IMG/VR virus record: IMGVR_UViG_3300047359_000290
Span: 1-32,417 of that record
DNA: 32,417 bases
Direction: 5' to 3' (one strand)
Source of the DNA: a virus
The notes under the pieces are model-generated. The model was not told where the DNA came from and searched no databases. It saw only the letters and a list, made by a program, of their open reading frames with translations. A program made the position numbers and the translations under genes. Positions within the stretch are counted from its first letter, which is position 1. Each line of letters opens with the position of its first letter. Below, piece after piece: positions 8,134 through 13,985 of the stretch.

Positions 8134-8666
8134 TGAAAACATTTCATGAACTCGCAATCAACGAGACACTTGATACACTACAAGAGAATGGAACTAACCT
8201 AACCGACAATCCGTTTAGATTAGGTTCTATGATGTATTTTAAAGTCATAGAAGAAGCACGTAAAAGACTAAGTGAAGACAGGTACACACTCACAGAAGTC
8301 GACAAACAAATCATAGAAACAGACCTAGGTCAATTCGAAGTATACGAGGGCAATCTAGTCCCTCTCGATTGTCCTATGATGGAAGAAAAAGAAGAGAAAC
8401 AACCCGAACTCAATAAACCTAAAGTAGGTGGTAGTAAAAAATACTATGTGTATGTCAAAGACGGGGACAAAATCAAAAAAGTATCATGGGGAGACACAAC
8501 AGGTCTCAAAGTCAAATTAGACAACCCTGAAGCACGAAAATCATTTGTTGCAAGACACAAGTGTGATACTAAAAATGATAAAACTCAAGCAGGATACTGG
8601 GCATGTAGATTACCATACTATGCAAAACAACTCGGTTTATCGGGTGGTGGGTCGTTTTTTTGGTAG
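8133..8666 (+). CDS. Capsid-targeting-like N-terminus fused to a conserved Arg/Cys/Trp-rich phage module (177 aa)
   Basis: ATG 8133 overlaps the previous stop (TAATG). The N-terminus MKTFHELAINE again fits M-K-T-F...-xE. Residues 20-90 are helical and acidic. Residues 100-177 form a compact module: KYYVYVKDGDKIKKVSWGD, then EARKSFVARHKCDTKNDKT and YWACRLPYYAK, which I remember as a recurrent domain in marine T4-like virion proteins. Two cysteines and a His (RHKC, YWAC) could bind metal. No function is known. It ends GGGSFFW just before a late promoter, so it is the last gene of the 4229-8666 unit. Confidence 0.75.
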   Translation: MKTFHELAINETLDTLQENGTNLTDNPFRLGSMMYFKVIEEARKRLSEDRYTLTEVDKQIIETDLGQFEVYEGNLVPLDCPMMEEKEEKQPELNKPKVGGSKKYYVYVKDGDKIKKVSWGDTTGLKVKLDNPEARKSFVARHKCDTKNDKTQAGYWACRLPYYAKQLGLSGGGSFFW

Positions 8667-8667
8667 A

Positions 8668-8674
8668 CTAAATA
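8668..8674 (+). promoter_or_regulatory. T4-type late promoter CTAAATA
   Basis: CTAAATACTTGTATT lies directly after the stop of the preceding gene and 20 nt before ATG 8695; TTGGAG (8681-8686) supplies a ribosome-binding site. It marks the start of a new transcription unit. Confidence 0.65.
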
Positions 8675-8694
8675 CTTGTATTGGAGAATACATT

Positions 8695-8949
8695 ATGAAA
8701 GAATTATATCACACTTATGCAAAAGATGGTAAATATGCAGAAGTATTTAAGACCGAACAGGGATGGGAAGTAGATTTATTTACTGGTACAGAACTCATCG
8801 AAACAAGAAAAGTACACAATCATAGTGAATCGTATGCTGAAGATGTCGCAGACAATTGGGTTCATGAAATACTTAAGGTAGAAAAAGAAGGTAGTTTTTA
8901 TGGTTATAACGAAAAGAATAATAACTTCTATCCTGGCTTAGATGACTAA
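8695..8949 (+). CDS. Hypothetical acidic protein (84 aa)
   Basis: The start is set at ATG 8695 because it follows a late promoter and GGAG; the longer open frame from 8545 overlaps the previous gene. The sequence starts MKELYHTYAKDGKYAEVFKT and has a beta-hairpin-like first half (WEVDLFTGTELIETR) and a helix (YAEDVADNWVHEILK). I recall similar small proteins in marine T4-like phages but no function. It overlaps the next gene by 8 nt. Confidence 0.72.
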   Translation: MKELYHTYAKDGKYAEVFKTEQGWEVDLFTGTELIETRKVHNHSESYAEDVADNWVHEILKVEKEGSFYGYNEKNNNFYPGLDD

Positions 8950-9223
8950 ACCTTACGAAGAGATAATAGAACAACACGGAACAGGAACAAAGTTCGTTGT
9001 AAGAACTTTTGAAGATTCCGTAGACGAAGATGAACTGGTATGGCACAGAGATAAAGAATCTCGTCAAGTCCATGTTTTATCGGGAAGAGGATGGAAGTTA
9101 CAACATGACGATGAACTTCCTTTAGAATTAAACATTGGAGAAGACCATTACATCCCCAAAATGACCTACCATAGGTTAATAAAGGGTGAAGATAAATTAG
9201 TGGTTAGGATACAAATTACATAA
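8942..9223 (+). CDS. Small cupin-like protein (93 aa)
   Basis: The pattern WHRDKESRQVHVLSGRGW, then LPLELNIGEDHYIPKMTYHR and IKGEDKLVVRI, follows the strand-turn-strand layout of single-domain cupins: two histidines in the first motif, Gly at the turn and a His in the second motif. A metal-binding cupin fold is likely; the substrate is unknown. The ATG at 8942 lies within the last codons of the previous gene (8-nt overlap), so the two are probably translationally coupled. The gene ends next to a late promoter. Confidence 0.72.
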   Translation: MTKPYEEIIEQHGTGTKFVVRTFEDSVDEDELVWHRDKESRQVHVLSGRGWKLQHDDELPLELNIGEDHYIPKMTYHRLIKGEDKLVVRIQIT

Positions 9224-9226
9224 ATA
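9219..9226 (+). promoter_or_regulatory. T4-type late promoter CATAAATA, 5 nt before ATG
   Basis: CATAAATA followed by ATAAC and then ATG 9232. The 5-nt gap places the predicted +1 on the A of ATG, as at 4229 and 12673. The motif overlaps the stop codon of the upstream gene. Confidence 0.65.
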
Positions 9227-9231
9227 ATAAC

Positions 9232-9804
9232 ATGAGTTACAAATCAGAAAATTGGCATCAGAAACTTGCAGAAGTTCGTGGACACATTGCTAGAAAGGAT
9301 GGGTCTTTAGAAAAAACTGCAGACGAAATTATCAACGAAGAGATTGAGTCAGAACTTCGATTACTTGAAACTACAGAGGTAGAAGAAGAAACTCTCTTAG
9401 AAGCATCTGCTGGTGCAATGATTGATAAGTTATTCAATCTAAAAGGTGATAAAGATTCACAATACGGTGTTGCAAAAATGTTAAGTATGACTGGTGTTAA
9501 AGTTGTCCAATCAATGCAGAAACAAAATCCAAAAGGATTTGAAAAGTTAGTTGCTCAGTTAGGTAAAGAGAAGAAGATTACATTACCTACCAATAACAAA
9601 CTGATGGCAATGTTCAAAGATGCAGGTGTTAAACCAATACCTGAAGAAGTTGAAGTTGTAGAAGAAAAACTTTCAGTAGAAAAAACAATAGAAAAGTTGA
9701 CAGAAAAGAATATGTTAGGTAGACTTGCAAAATCAATGGAACTTAATGAAGACAATAAAGAAAAATTATTTAATTATTTCGACAAAGGAGAATTAGAACA
9801 ATGA
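9232..9804 (+). CDS. Modular Lys/Glu-rich protein, putative internal head protein (190 aa)
   Basis: It starts at the ATG directly behind a late promoter. The N-terminus MSYKSENWHQKLAEVRGHIA is followed by an acidic run (ADEIINEEIESELRLLETTE, then EVEEETLLEAS) rich in [IL]-x-E strings, then a helical domain (GAMIDKLFNLKGDKDSQYGV to FEKLVAQLGKEKKI) and a second acidic linker before a short C-terminal helix pair (MLGRLAKSMELNEDNKEKLF). The build matches the modular proteins at 4229 and 5685. No catalytic motif is seen. It overlaps the next gene as ATGA. Confidence 0.72.
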   Translation: MSYKSENWHQKLAEVRGHIARKDGSLEKTADEIINEEIESELRLLETTEVEEETLLEASAGAMIDKLFNLKGDKDSQYGVAKMLSMTGVKVVQSMQKQNPKGFEKLVAQLGKEKKITLPTNNKLMAMFKDAGVKPIPEEVEVVEEKLSVEKTIEKLTEKNMLGRLAKSMELNEDNKEKLFNYFDKGELEQ

Positions 9805-10430
9805 GTTTTACAGGACATAAACTAGGGTTATCAGATGACCTATTAGAAGCATCTAGAAAAGTTGTAGAGAACTCTGCAGAATACAAAAAGTTCTTTGACA
9901 GTGCATTAAAGAAGTTTGGTGTTACATCACCAGCAGAACTTGACGATGCAAAGAAGAAAGAGTTTTTTGATTACATAGACAAAAACTATAACTCTGATGA
10001 TGAAAAAGGTAAAGATGGAGTCAAAGAAGAAACTGTTGATGAAGTTTCTATGTCTGCAATGATTCAAAAGGCAATAGATATTGCATCCTCAATGGGTGGT
10101 AATATGACAGGTGCAGTTAAAAGAATTGAAGCAATCAAAAAAGGGTTATCAAAAAATAAGAATGTAGCAAAAGCATTACAACTAGCAAACGAATCTATAG
10201 AAGAAAAACTTGATATGAAAGGTAAAACTACTATAGATGCAGACTTCATGGGAAGTGATGCATTCAAAAAAAAAGTTGAGAAAAAGTATAGAGTAAAGAT
10301 TAAAACAACTTCAAATACTTCTGCAGATATCTCAGGAGATAAAAAGAATATTATTGCTCTACTAAAATCAGACGTATTCTTAATGGATGCAGATGAAATA
10401 GAAGATGTCTTTTCAGAACTTTCAGAATAA
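9801..10430 (+). CDS. Modular protein with conserved phage modules (209 aa)
   Basis: The first module contains AEYKKFFDSALKKFGVTSPA and KKKEFFDYIDKNY, a segment I remember from many marine T4-like phage proteins. The second is SAMIQKAIDIASSMGGNMTG followed by a helical LSKNKNVAKALQLAN. The last is an alpha/beta unit ending YRVKIKTTSNTSADISGD, which resembles the two 'VVVSGDANKL / VIVMSGTKKKL' units of the 706-residue protein. The modules are joined by EETVDE and ESIEEK, again [IV]-x-E sites. Function unknown; putative internal head or scaffold component. ATG 9801 overlaps the upstream stop. Confidence 0.75.
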   Translation: MSFTGHKLGLSDDLLEASRKVVENSAEYKKFFDSALKKFGVTSPAELDDAKKKEFFDYIDKNYNSDDEKGKDGVKEETVDEVSMSAMIQKAIDIASSMGGNMTGAVKRIEAIKKGLSKNKNVAKALQLANESIEEKLDMKGKTTIDADFMGSDAFKKKVEKKYRVKIKTTSNTSADISGDKKNIIALLKSDVFLMDADEIEDVFSELSE

Positions 10431-10438
10431 GGATAGTT

Positions 10439-10984
10439 ATGGATAAAGTCGATGCAAGACTTAAAGTTTTTAGAGAGAAGATAAAGAAACTCGGATACTC
10501 TAAAAAGGCTGCAAAAGAGATTAACAAAATCATGGAAAAGATTGGTGATTTTGGAATGATGTCTGATGCAGGTAATAAAAAAATTGCACGTGCAGTACAA
10601 CAGTCAAAGAATGAGAAAGAACTTCGTATAAAGTTGAATAAGATTTCTACAATGGCTGGTGGTAAGTATTCAGAAGCATCGGAAGATGAAGTGATGCAAA
10701 ATGCACTGAATGCTCTAGAGATGAAGGGTGCAAGTGGTACTCAATCATGGGCAGATAAGAACATATTAGTTCAGTTAGGAAACTTTAGAGATTTAACTAA
10801 AGATGGTGAAGTCTCAACAGACGACAACAAGAAGAGTAAAGTCAAAGCAGATGATGCTGCAAAAGTTTATAACACATTAATGAAGGTTAAACCAGCATTA
10901 AGAACTAAATACATACAGTTATTACAAAAAGACACTAAGTCTTTTAAAAAGACTTTTGATACAATATTAAGAGTTTCAAAATAG
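10439..10984 (+). CDS. Helical hypothetical protein (181 aa)
   Basis: Starts at ATG 10439 behind AAGGA (10429-10433). It is basic and helical throughout, with MDKVDARLKVFREKIKKLGY at the N-terminus and SEASEDEVMQNALNALEMKG in the middle. A linker rich in Asp and Lys follows, then a C-terminal helical segment (AAKVYNTLMKVKPALRTKYI). No signal peptide, membrane segment or enzyme motif. It sits between the modular proteins and two small virion-like proteins, so a head or neck-associated role is possible, but this rests on context only. Confidence 0.7.
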   Translation: MDKVDARLKVFREKIKKLGYSKKAAKEINKIMEKIGDFGMMSDAGNKKIARAVQQSKNEKELRIKLNKISTMAGGKYSEASEDEVMQNALNALEMKGASGTQSWADKNILVQLGNFRDLTKDGEVSTDDNKKSKVKADDAAKVYNTLMKVKPALRTKYIQLLQKDTKSFKKTFDTILRVSK

Positions 10985-10993
10985 GAGAAAAAA

Positions 10994-11278
10994 ATGGCAC
11001 TATGGGGATTATTAGACAACGAAGCTTCTAAACCAAAATATCTTAACACTGCAGATAAAGCAGAATGTTATGGTGCTGATACAGCTGAAGTTACTGCTAG
11101 TGCAGGTGTTAATTCTGAAGGTTGGGTATTAAGAAAGGTAGTAGGGTCAAGAACTCAATTTGAAACATTGGTTGCAATGTCTTCAGGTTCAATGGGTGCT
11201 GACGTTGCTGACTTTGACCATGATGATGATGTTAACACTGCTGCAATAGATGACGATACAGTATTATCAGATAGTTAA
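10994..11278 (+). CDS. Small probable virion structural protein (94 aa)
   Basis: ATG 10994 follows a strong ribosome-binding site (AGGAGA, 10983-10988). The opening MALWGLLDNEASKPKYL and the Gly/Ala/Ser-rich, Asp-rich body (SSGSMGADVADFDHDDDVNT) lack Lys blocks and differ sharply from the preceding charged proteins. I recall proteins starting this way as virion components in marine T4-like phages. The strong RBS suggests high copy number. There are no domains I can name. Confidence 0.75.
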   Translation: MALWGLLDNEASKPKYLNTADKAECYGADTAEVTASAGVNSEGWVLRKVVGSRTQFETLVAMSSGSMGADVADFDHDDDVNTAAIDDDTVLSDS

Positions 11279-11291
11279 TAGAGGATAAATC

Positions 11292-11555
11292 ATGAGATAT
11301 AAGTTATTACAATCAGAGACTGCATGTGGAGTTGGAACTGGAAACGGTTCTAACTTCGGTAGTTCAACTGCAGTCAGGGTTGTTAACTCTGGCACAACAA
11401 ATAGATTAATGTCTGTAGAAACTTCTGCAAATGTATTAATCGGAACATTTACACTAGGTGGTGGAAAGACTGAAGTTATTCAGAAAAGTCCTACTGATGA
11501 AGTATTCTCTGCTAGTGCAGAAGTACTTGGTGTTGGTGTTGCAATAAACGGATAA
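11292..11555 (+). CDS. Small probable virion structural protein (87 aa)
   Basis: ATG 11292 with GAGGAT about 7 nt upstream. The protein is Thr/Ser/Gly/Val-rich with alternating hydrophobic residues (VRVVNSGTTNRLMSVETSAN, then VLIGTFTLGGGKTEVIQKSP), so an all-beta, possibly surface-decorating or fibre-like fold is likely. It follows the 94-residue protein with 13 nt between, and the pair probably belongs to the same late unit. No family is recognised. Confidence 0.75.
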   Translation: MRYKLLQSETACGVGTGNGSNFGSSTAVRVVNSGTTNRLMSVETSANVLIGTFTLGGGKTEVIQKSPTDEVFSASAEVLGVGVAING

Positions 11556-11559
11556 TAAT

Positions 11560-11949
11560 ATGAAAACATTTAAAAACTTTTTAAACGAAGATTCAGGGTT
11601 ATCATCAACTCATGCACCATACGACCTTTCTGATGAATCAGTAAAAGCAAAGATTAATGCAATCTTAGGACATACTGCATCATCAGAATACATGACTGTA
11701 GAAGCTGCAGTCAATCAAATGGATGCAAAACTTAATCAATTAGGTCTGTTCAAAGAAACTATGGATGAAGATGTCGACTTTACTACAAGTGGTAATCATT
11801 CTGTTTCTTATAAAAGAATGGATGCTTTTGGTAAGTCAGTTGATACACCATTTGATGAGTTTGAAACAAATGCAGAAGGTTATACACTTTCATTAAAAGT
11901 AGAAAAATTAGAAACAGGTAGTTTCAAAGTTTACGGTTCTTTAGTTTAA
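11560..11949 (+). CDS. Capsid-targeting-like N-terminus plus unknown domain (129 aa)
   Basis: MKTFKNFLNE at the N-terminus is one of the closest matches in the window to the T4 capsid-targeting peptide, with FLNE providing the LxE cleavage site. The mature part would start DSGLSSTHAP and contains a helical half (SVKAKINAILGHTASSEY to MDAKLNQLGLF) and a beta-rich half (GYTLSLKVEKLETGSFKVYG). Function unknown; the prediction is an internal head protein. ATG 11560 lies 4 nt after the upstream stop, with no separate promoter seen. Confidence 0.75.
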   Translation: MKTFKNFLNEDSGLSSTHAPYDLSDESVKAKINAILGHTASSEYMTVEAAVNQMDAKLNQLGLFKETMDEDVDFTTSGNHSVSYKRMDAFGKSVDTPFDEFETNAEGYTLSLKVEKLETGSFKVYGSLV

Positions 11950-11963
11950 AAACCTTTCCGTTG

Positions 11964-11987
11964 AGTCCACTAAATAAAAGGTGGACT
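11964..11987 (+). repeat. Inverted repeat enclosing a late promoter (AGTCCAC / GTGGACT)
   Basis: AGTCCAC (11964-11970) and GTGGACT (11981-11987) form a perfect 7-bp stem, with a possible eighth G-T pair. The 10-nt loop TAAATAAAAG completes a CTAAATA late promoter with the last stem base (11970-11976). It could be a weak terminator for the upstream unit or a control element around the promoter; there is no clear U-tract. Confidence 0.5.
11970..11976 (+). promoter_or_regulatory. T4-type late promoter CTAAATA
   Basis: 32 nt before ATG 12009, in a spacing class shared with the motifs at 1046, 1518 and 30243. It lies within the loop of the inverted repeat at 11964-11987. Confidence 0.5.
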
Positions 11988-12008
11988 TAACAACATCTTT
12001 ATTATATT

Positions 12009-12380
12009 ATGGGTTTATTTGATAAAATAACAACAAAAAATTTTAATGCGTATGCATTACATCATTACGATGACCCTCAATGTGAGAGTGTTGAGGACTT
12101 CCAAGAAGACCTTCGTAGATTCCGATACTTAAAACGATTACTTCATAGATACCATGAGAGTGGAGAAATGAGAGAACGTCTTATGTTAAATCACACCATC
12201 ACCATATTCAATGTATTCGGATATGATGCATCAATGAGAATGTTGAGATTTAAGATTAAAGATGATAAATATTGGGCATCAATAAAAACAATGTTGTTAT
12301 ACTTAGGATATGTTGAGGAGAATTTTGAAGTAGAAATTCCCGTTGACGATGCACTTGCAAGGAGACTAAGAGAATTATAA
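12009..12380 (+). CDS. Conserved T4-like phage hypothetical protein (123 aa)
   Basis: Begins MGLFDKITTKNFNAYALHHY. The core RLLHRYHESGEMRERLMLNH followed by IFNVFGYDASMRMLRFKI and the C-terminal IKTMLLYLGYVEE matches a small family I remember as near-universal in T4-like phages, without known function. It is mostly helical, with no membrane segment. It ends two bases before the tRNA cluster. Confident as a gene, uncertain as to role. Confidence 0.85.
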   Translation: MGLFDKITTKNFNAYALHHYDDPQCESVEDFQEDLRRFRYLKRLLHRYHESGEMRERLMLNHTITIFNVFGYDASMRMLRFKIKDDKYWASIKTMLLYLGYVEENFEVEIPVDDALARRLREL

Positions 12381-12382
12381 AA

Positions 12383-12458
12383 GCTGGTTTAGCTCAGTAG
12401 GTAGAGCAACTGATTTGTAATCAGTAGGTCGTCAGTTCGATTCCGACAATCAGCACCA
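12383..12458 (+). tRNA. tRNA-Thr (anticodon UGU), CCA encoded
   Basis: Acceptor GCTGGTT pairs with AATCAGC (one G-U), D-stem GCTC/GAGC, anticodon stem ACTGA/TCAGT with loop TTTGTAA (UGU, reads ACA), T-loop TTCGATT, and an encoded 3' CCA. One A-C mismatch is seen in the T-stem. 76 nt. It is the first of three tandem tRNAs, all with U at position 34. Confidence 0.93.
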
Positions 12459-12468
12459 TTTTAACCGT

Positions 12469-12544
12469 GGGGTTATAGCTCAGTAGGGAGAGCGACTGGT
12501 TTGCAATCAGTAGGTCGTGGGTTCGATTCCCTCTAACTCCACCA
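12469..12544 (+). tRNA. tRNA-Ala (anticodon UGC), CCA encoded
   Basis: Acceptor GGGGTTA pairs with TAACTCC (one G-U), D-stem GCTC/GAGC, anticodon stem ACTGG/TCAGT with loop TTTGCAA (UGC, reads GCA), T-loop TTCGATT, encoded CCA. The T-stem has one T-T mismatch. GCA is by far the preferred Ala codon in these genes (about 18 of 20 in nrdB by my count), so this tRNA fits the phage's own codon demand. Confidence 0.93.
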
Positions 12545-12551
12545 CGTTTTC

Positions 12552-12641
12552 GGAAGATTGGCAGAGTGGTTGAATGCACTTGACTTGAAATCAAGCATAC
12601 CTTCACGGGTATCGAGGGTTCGAATCCTTCATCTTCCGCCA
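12552..12641 (+). tRNA. tRNA-Ser (anticodon UGA), CCA encoded
   Basis: Class II tRNA with a long variable arm (paired TACC and GGTA). Acceptor GGAAGAT pairs with ATCTTCC, anticodon stem CTTGA/TCAAG with loop CTTGAAA (UGA, reads UCA), T-loop TTCGAAT, discriminator G and encoded CCA. 90 nt. A spurious minus-strand frame runs across this cluster and is not a gene. Confidence 0.94.
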
Positions 12642-12645
12642 TATT

Positions 12646-12661
12646 GGTCTTTTAAAAGACC
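12646..12661 (+). repeat. Perfect 16-bp palindrome GGTCTTTTAAAAGACC
   Basis: Lies 4 nt after the last tRNA, and its final C is the first base of the CTAAATA late promoter at 12661. In RNA it could form a hairpin of up to 6 bp that might end or process the tRNA transcript; as DNA it could be a protein site next to the promoter. There is no U-tract beyond it. Confidence 0.55.
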
Positions 12662-12667
12662 TAAATA
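12661..12667 (+). promoter_or_regulatory. T4-type late promoter CTAAATA, 5 nt before ATG
   Basis: CTAAATA, then GTTGT, then ATG 12673. The predicted +1 falls on the A of the start codon; no ribosome-binding site is possible on such a transcript. Confidence 0.62.
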
Positions 12668-12672
12668 GTTGT

Positions 12673-13236
12673 ATGCCAAGAATAGTAGACACATTAATAG
12701 TTTTTAGAATCCTTAAACTCCTTACTACAAAGTGGGAGAACTTCAAAGCATATAAACTTGGAATCATTGATAAGAACGGAAATCGTATCAAATCCAAAGA
12801 TGTTGAGACTTCAGAAGAAAAGGATTCATTCGATTTACTTCATAGGTTGGTCTTTAACCTTAAAAGAATCATTAACAAAATTCCATTCGGTAAAACTGCA
12901 TTTGCATCATATGCTGTTGCACTTCTATTACTAAAAGAACATACTAATTTAAAAGAAGACCAAATGGAAGAACTATGTGAGAAGTTCTACCATCACTTAA
13001 AAAATGAAGACTTACTGATAACGGAGATGTTAACAGAAGCAATGGAAGTGGGAGATATTGAAGTTAATCATACATATCGTTTGAGAAGACAATTAAAAGA
13101 ACAGAACGACACTATCTATCCCGAAAAAACACAAGTGTCTATCTTACAAGAACATAGTAAAGTGTTTGGAATAACATGTTACATTGGGTTCATTGGAGAA
13201 GACAGAGTATTGGTAACTGCAGATGATGTTTATTGA
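12673..13236 (+). CDS. Conserved marine T4-like phage hypothetical protein (187 aa)
   Basis: The start MPRIVDTLIVFRILKLLTTK and the segments YKLGIIDKNG and FDLLHRLVFNLKRIINKIP match a family I recall from marine T4-like phages, of unknown function. The N-terminal half is helical. The middle contains an Ala/Leu-rich hydrophobic helix (SYAVALLLLKEH). The C-terminal half is mixed (QVSILQEHSKVFGITCYIGF). It has no catalytic motif or signal peptide. The ATG is fixed by the promoter directly in front. It overlaps the phosphatase gene by 14 nt. Confidence 0.8.
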   Translation: MPRIVDTLIVFRILKLLTTKWENFKAYKLGIIDKNGNRIKSKDVETSEEKDSFDLLHRLVFNLKRIINKIPFGKTAFASYAVALLLLKEHTNLKEDQMEELCEKFYHHLKNEDLLITEMLTEAMEVGDIEVNHTYRLRRQLKEQNDTIYPEKTQVSILQEHSKVFGITCYIGFIGEDRVLVTADDVY

Positions 13237-13981
13237 AGCAAGACTTAACGTAGATAAATTAATCTATTCAGAGAATCCACCTAAGAAGTTTAACAAAAAG
13301 GAATGTGATAAACTTTTCGATGATGGTTGGATGGACATGGAAGTACCACTACCACCTAAAAATAGTTCAAGAACAACTATACAAGAACTCAATGAGATAA
13401 TTGACAGAAGAGAGATGTTATCAGATTTTGATAAGATGGTTTATATTAATACTAATGATTCAACCACATATTATATTAGAGAGTTTTTAGATGGACAGGA
13501 CTTAGAATATAACCCAAAGGATATAGAAAAAATTACATTTGCTGCTAAACATATTGGTAGATATTACAAGAATAAGTTTAACCGACCAAGACCACACCAA
13601 GTTGCAGAGGCACTAGGAATGGATAAGTTTAGTTACGAAAAGTATGAAACAACAGGTTCACCTTCTTATCCATCTAATCATGCATTACAGGCACGAATGG
13701 TTGCACATTATTATGGAGAGAAGTATCCAGCACAAAAGAAACACCTTCTAAAAGCAGCTGATATGAGTGCAGAGGGAAGAATAAATGCAGGAGTACATTA
13801 CCCTTCAGATAAGTTTATTGCATATGAGATTGCAGATAAACTTGTAGAGTTTTTTAAAACGGATGAATTGACAGAAGATGCACCTATGAATGCAACAGGT
13901 GTATCAACTGCAACAGATACTTCAGTTGGACATATAAGAAAAAAGAAAAAAAAGAATGACCCGTTATTAAAACGATTTTAA
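13223..13981 (+). CDS. PAP2-superfamily phosphatase-like protein (252 aa)
   Basis: It carries the three phosphatase motifs of the PAP2 / class A acid phosphatase / haloperoxidase fold: K-x2-RPRP (about 118-124), PSYPSNH (147-153, usually PSGH) and GRINAGVHYPSD (185-196, with the R, H and D of motif 3). There is no signal peptide or membrane span, so it is probably a soluble enzyme acting on phosphomonoesters, perhaps nucleotides or lipid-like phosphates. The C-terminal tail (ELTEDAPMNATG to HIRKKKKKND) is low-complexity and follows a LTED site, resembling tails of putative head-packaged proteins. Start may be ATG 13223 or 13226. Confidence 0.85.
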   Translation: MMFIEARLNVDKLIYSENPPKKFNKKECDKLFDDGWMDMEVPLPPKNSSRTTIQELNEIIDRREMLSDFDKMVYINTNDSTTYYIREFLDGQDLEYNPKDIEKITFAAKHIGRYYKNKFNRPRPHQVAEALGMDKFSYEKYETTGSPSYPSNHALQARMVAHYYGEKYPAQKKHLLKAADMSAEGRINAGVHYPSDKFIAYEIADKLVEFFKTDELTEDAPMNATGVSTATDTSVGHIRKKKKKNDPLLKRF

Positions 13982-13985
13982 CATT

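Noticed and set aside
8545-8694. N-terminal extension of the 8695 gene
   Set aside because: It would overlap the preceding gene by over 100 nt, while a late promoter and RBS directly precede ATG 8695.
10064-10600. 178-codon minus-strand frame
   Set aside because: Lies opposite two well-packed plus-strand genes and has the Phe/Ser/Ile-rich look of an antisense frame.
12552-12641. tRNA-flanked attachment site or integration signal
   Set aside because: No integrase, no repeat of the tRNA 3' end and no other sign of lysogeny in the window.
12421-12642. Minus-strand open frame across the tRNA cluster
   Set aside because: It is the reverse translation of two tRNAs (typical GFEPSIP and GNRTHDLL peptides), not a protein.
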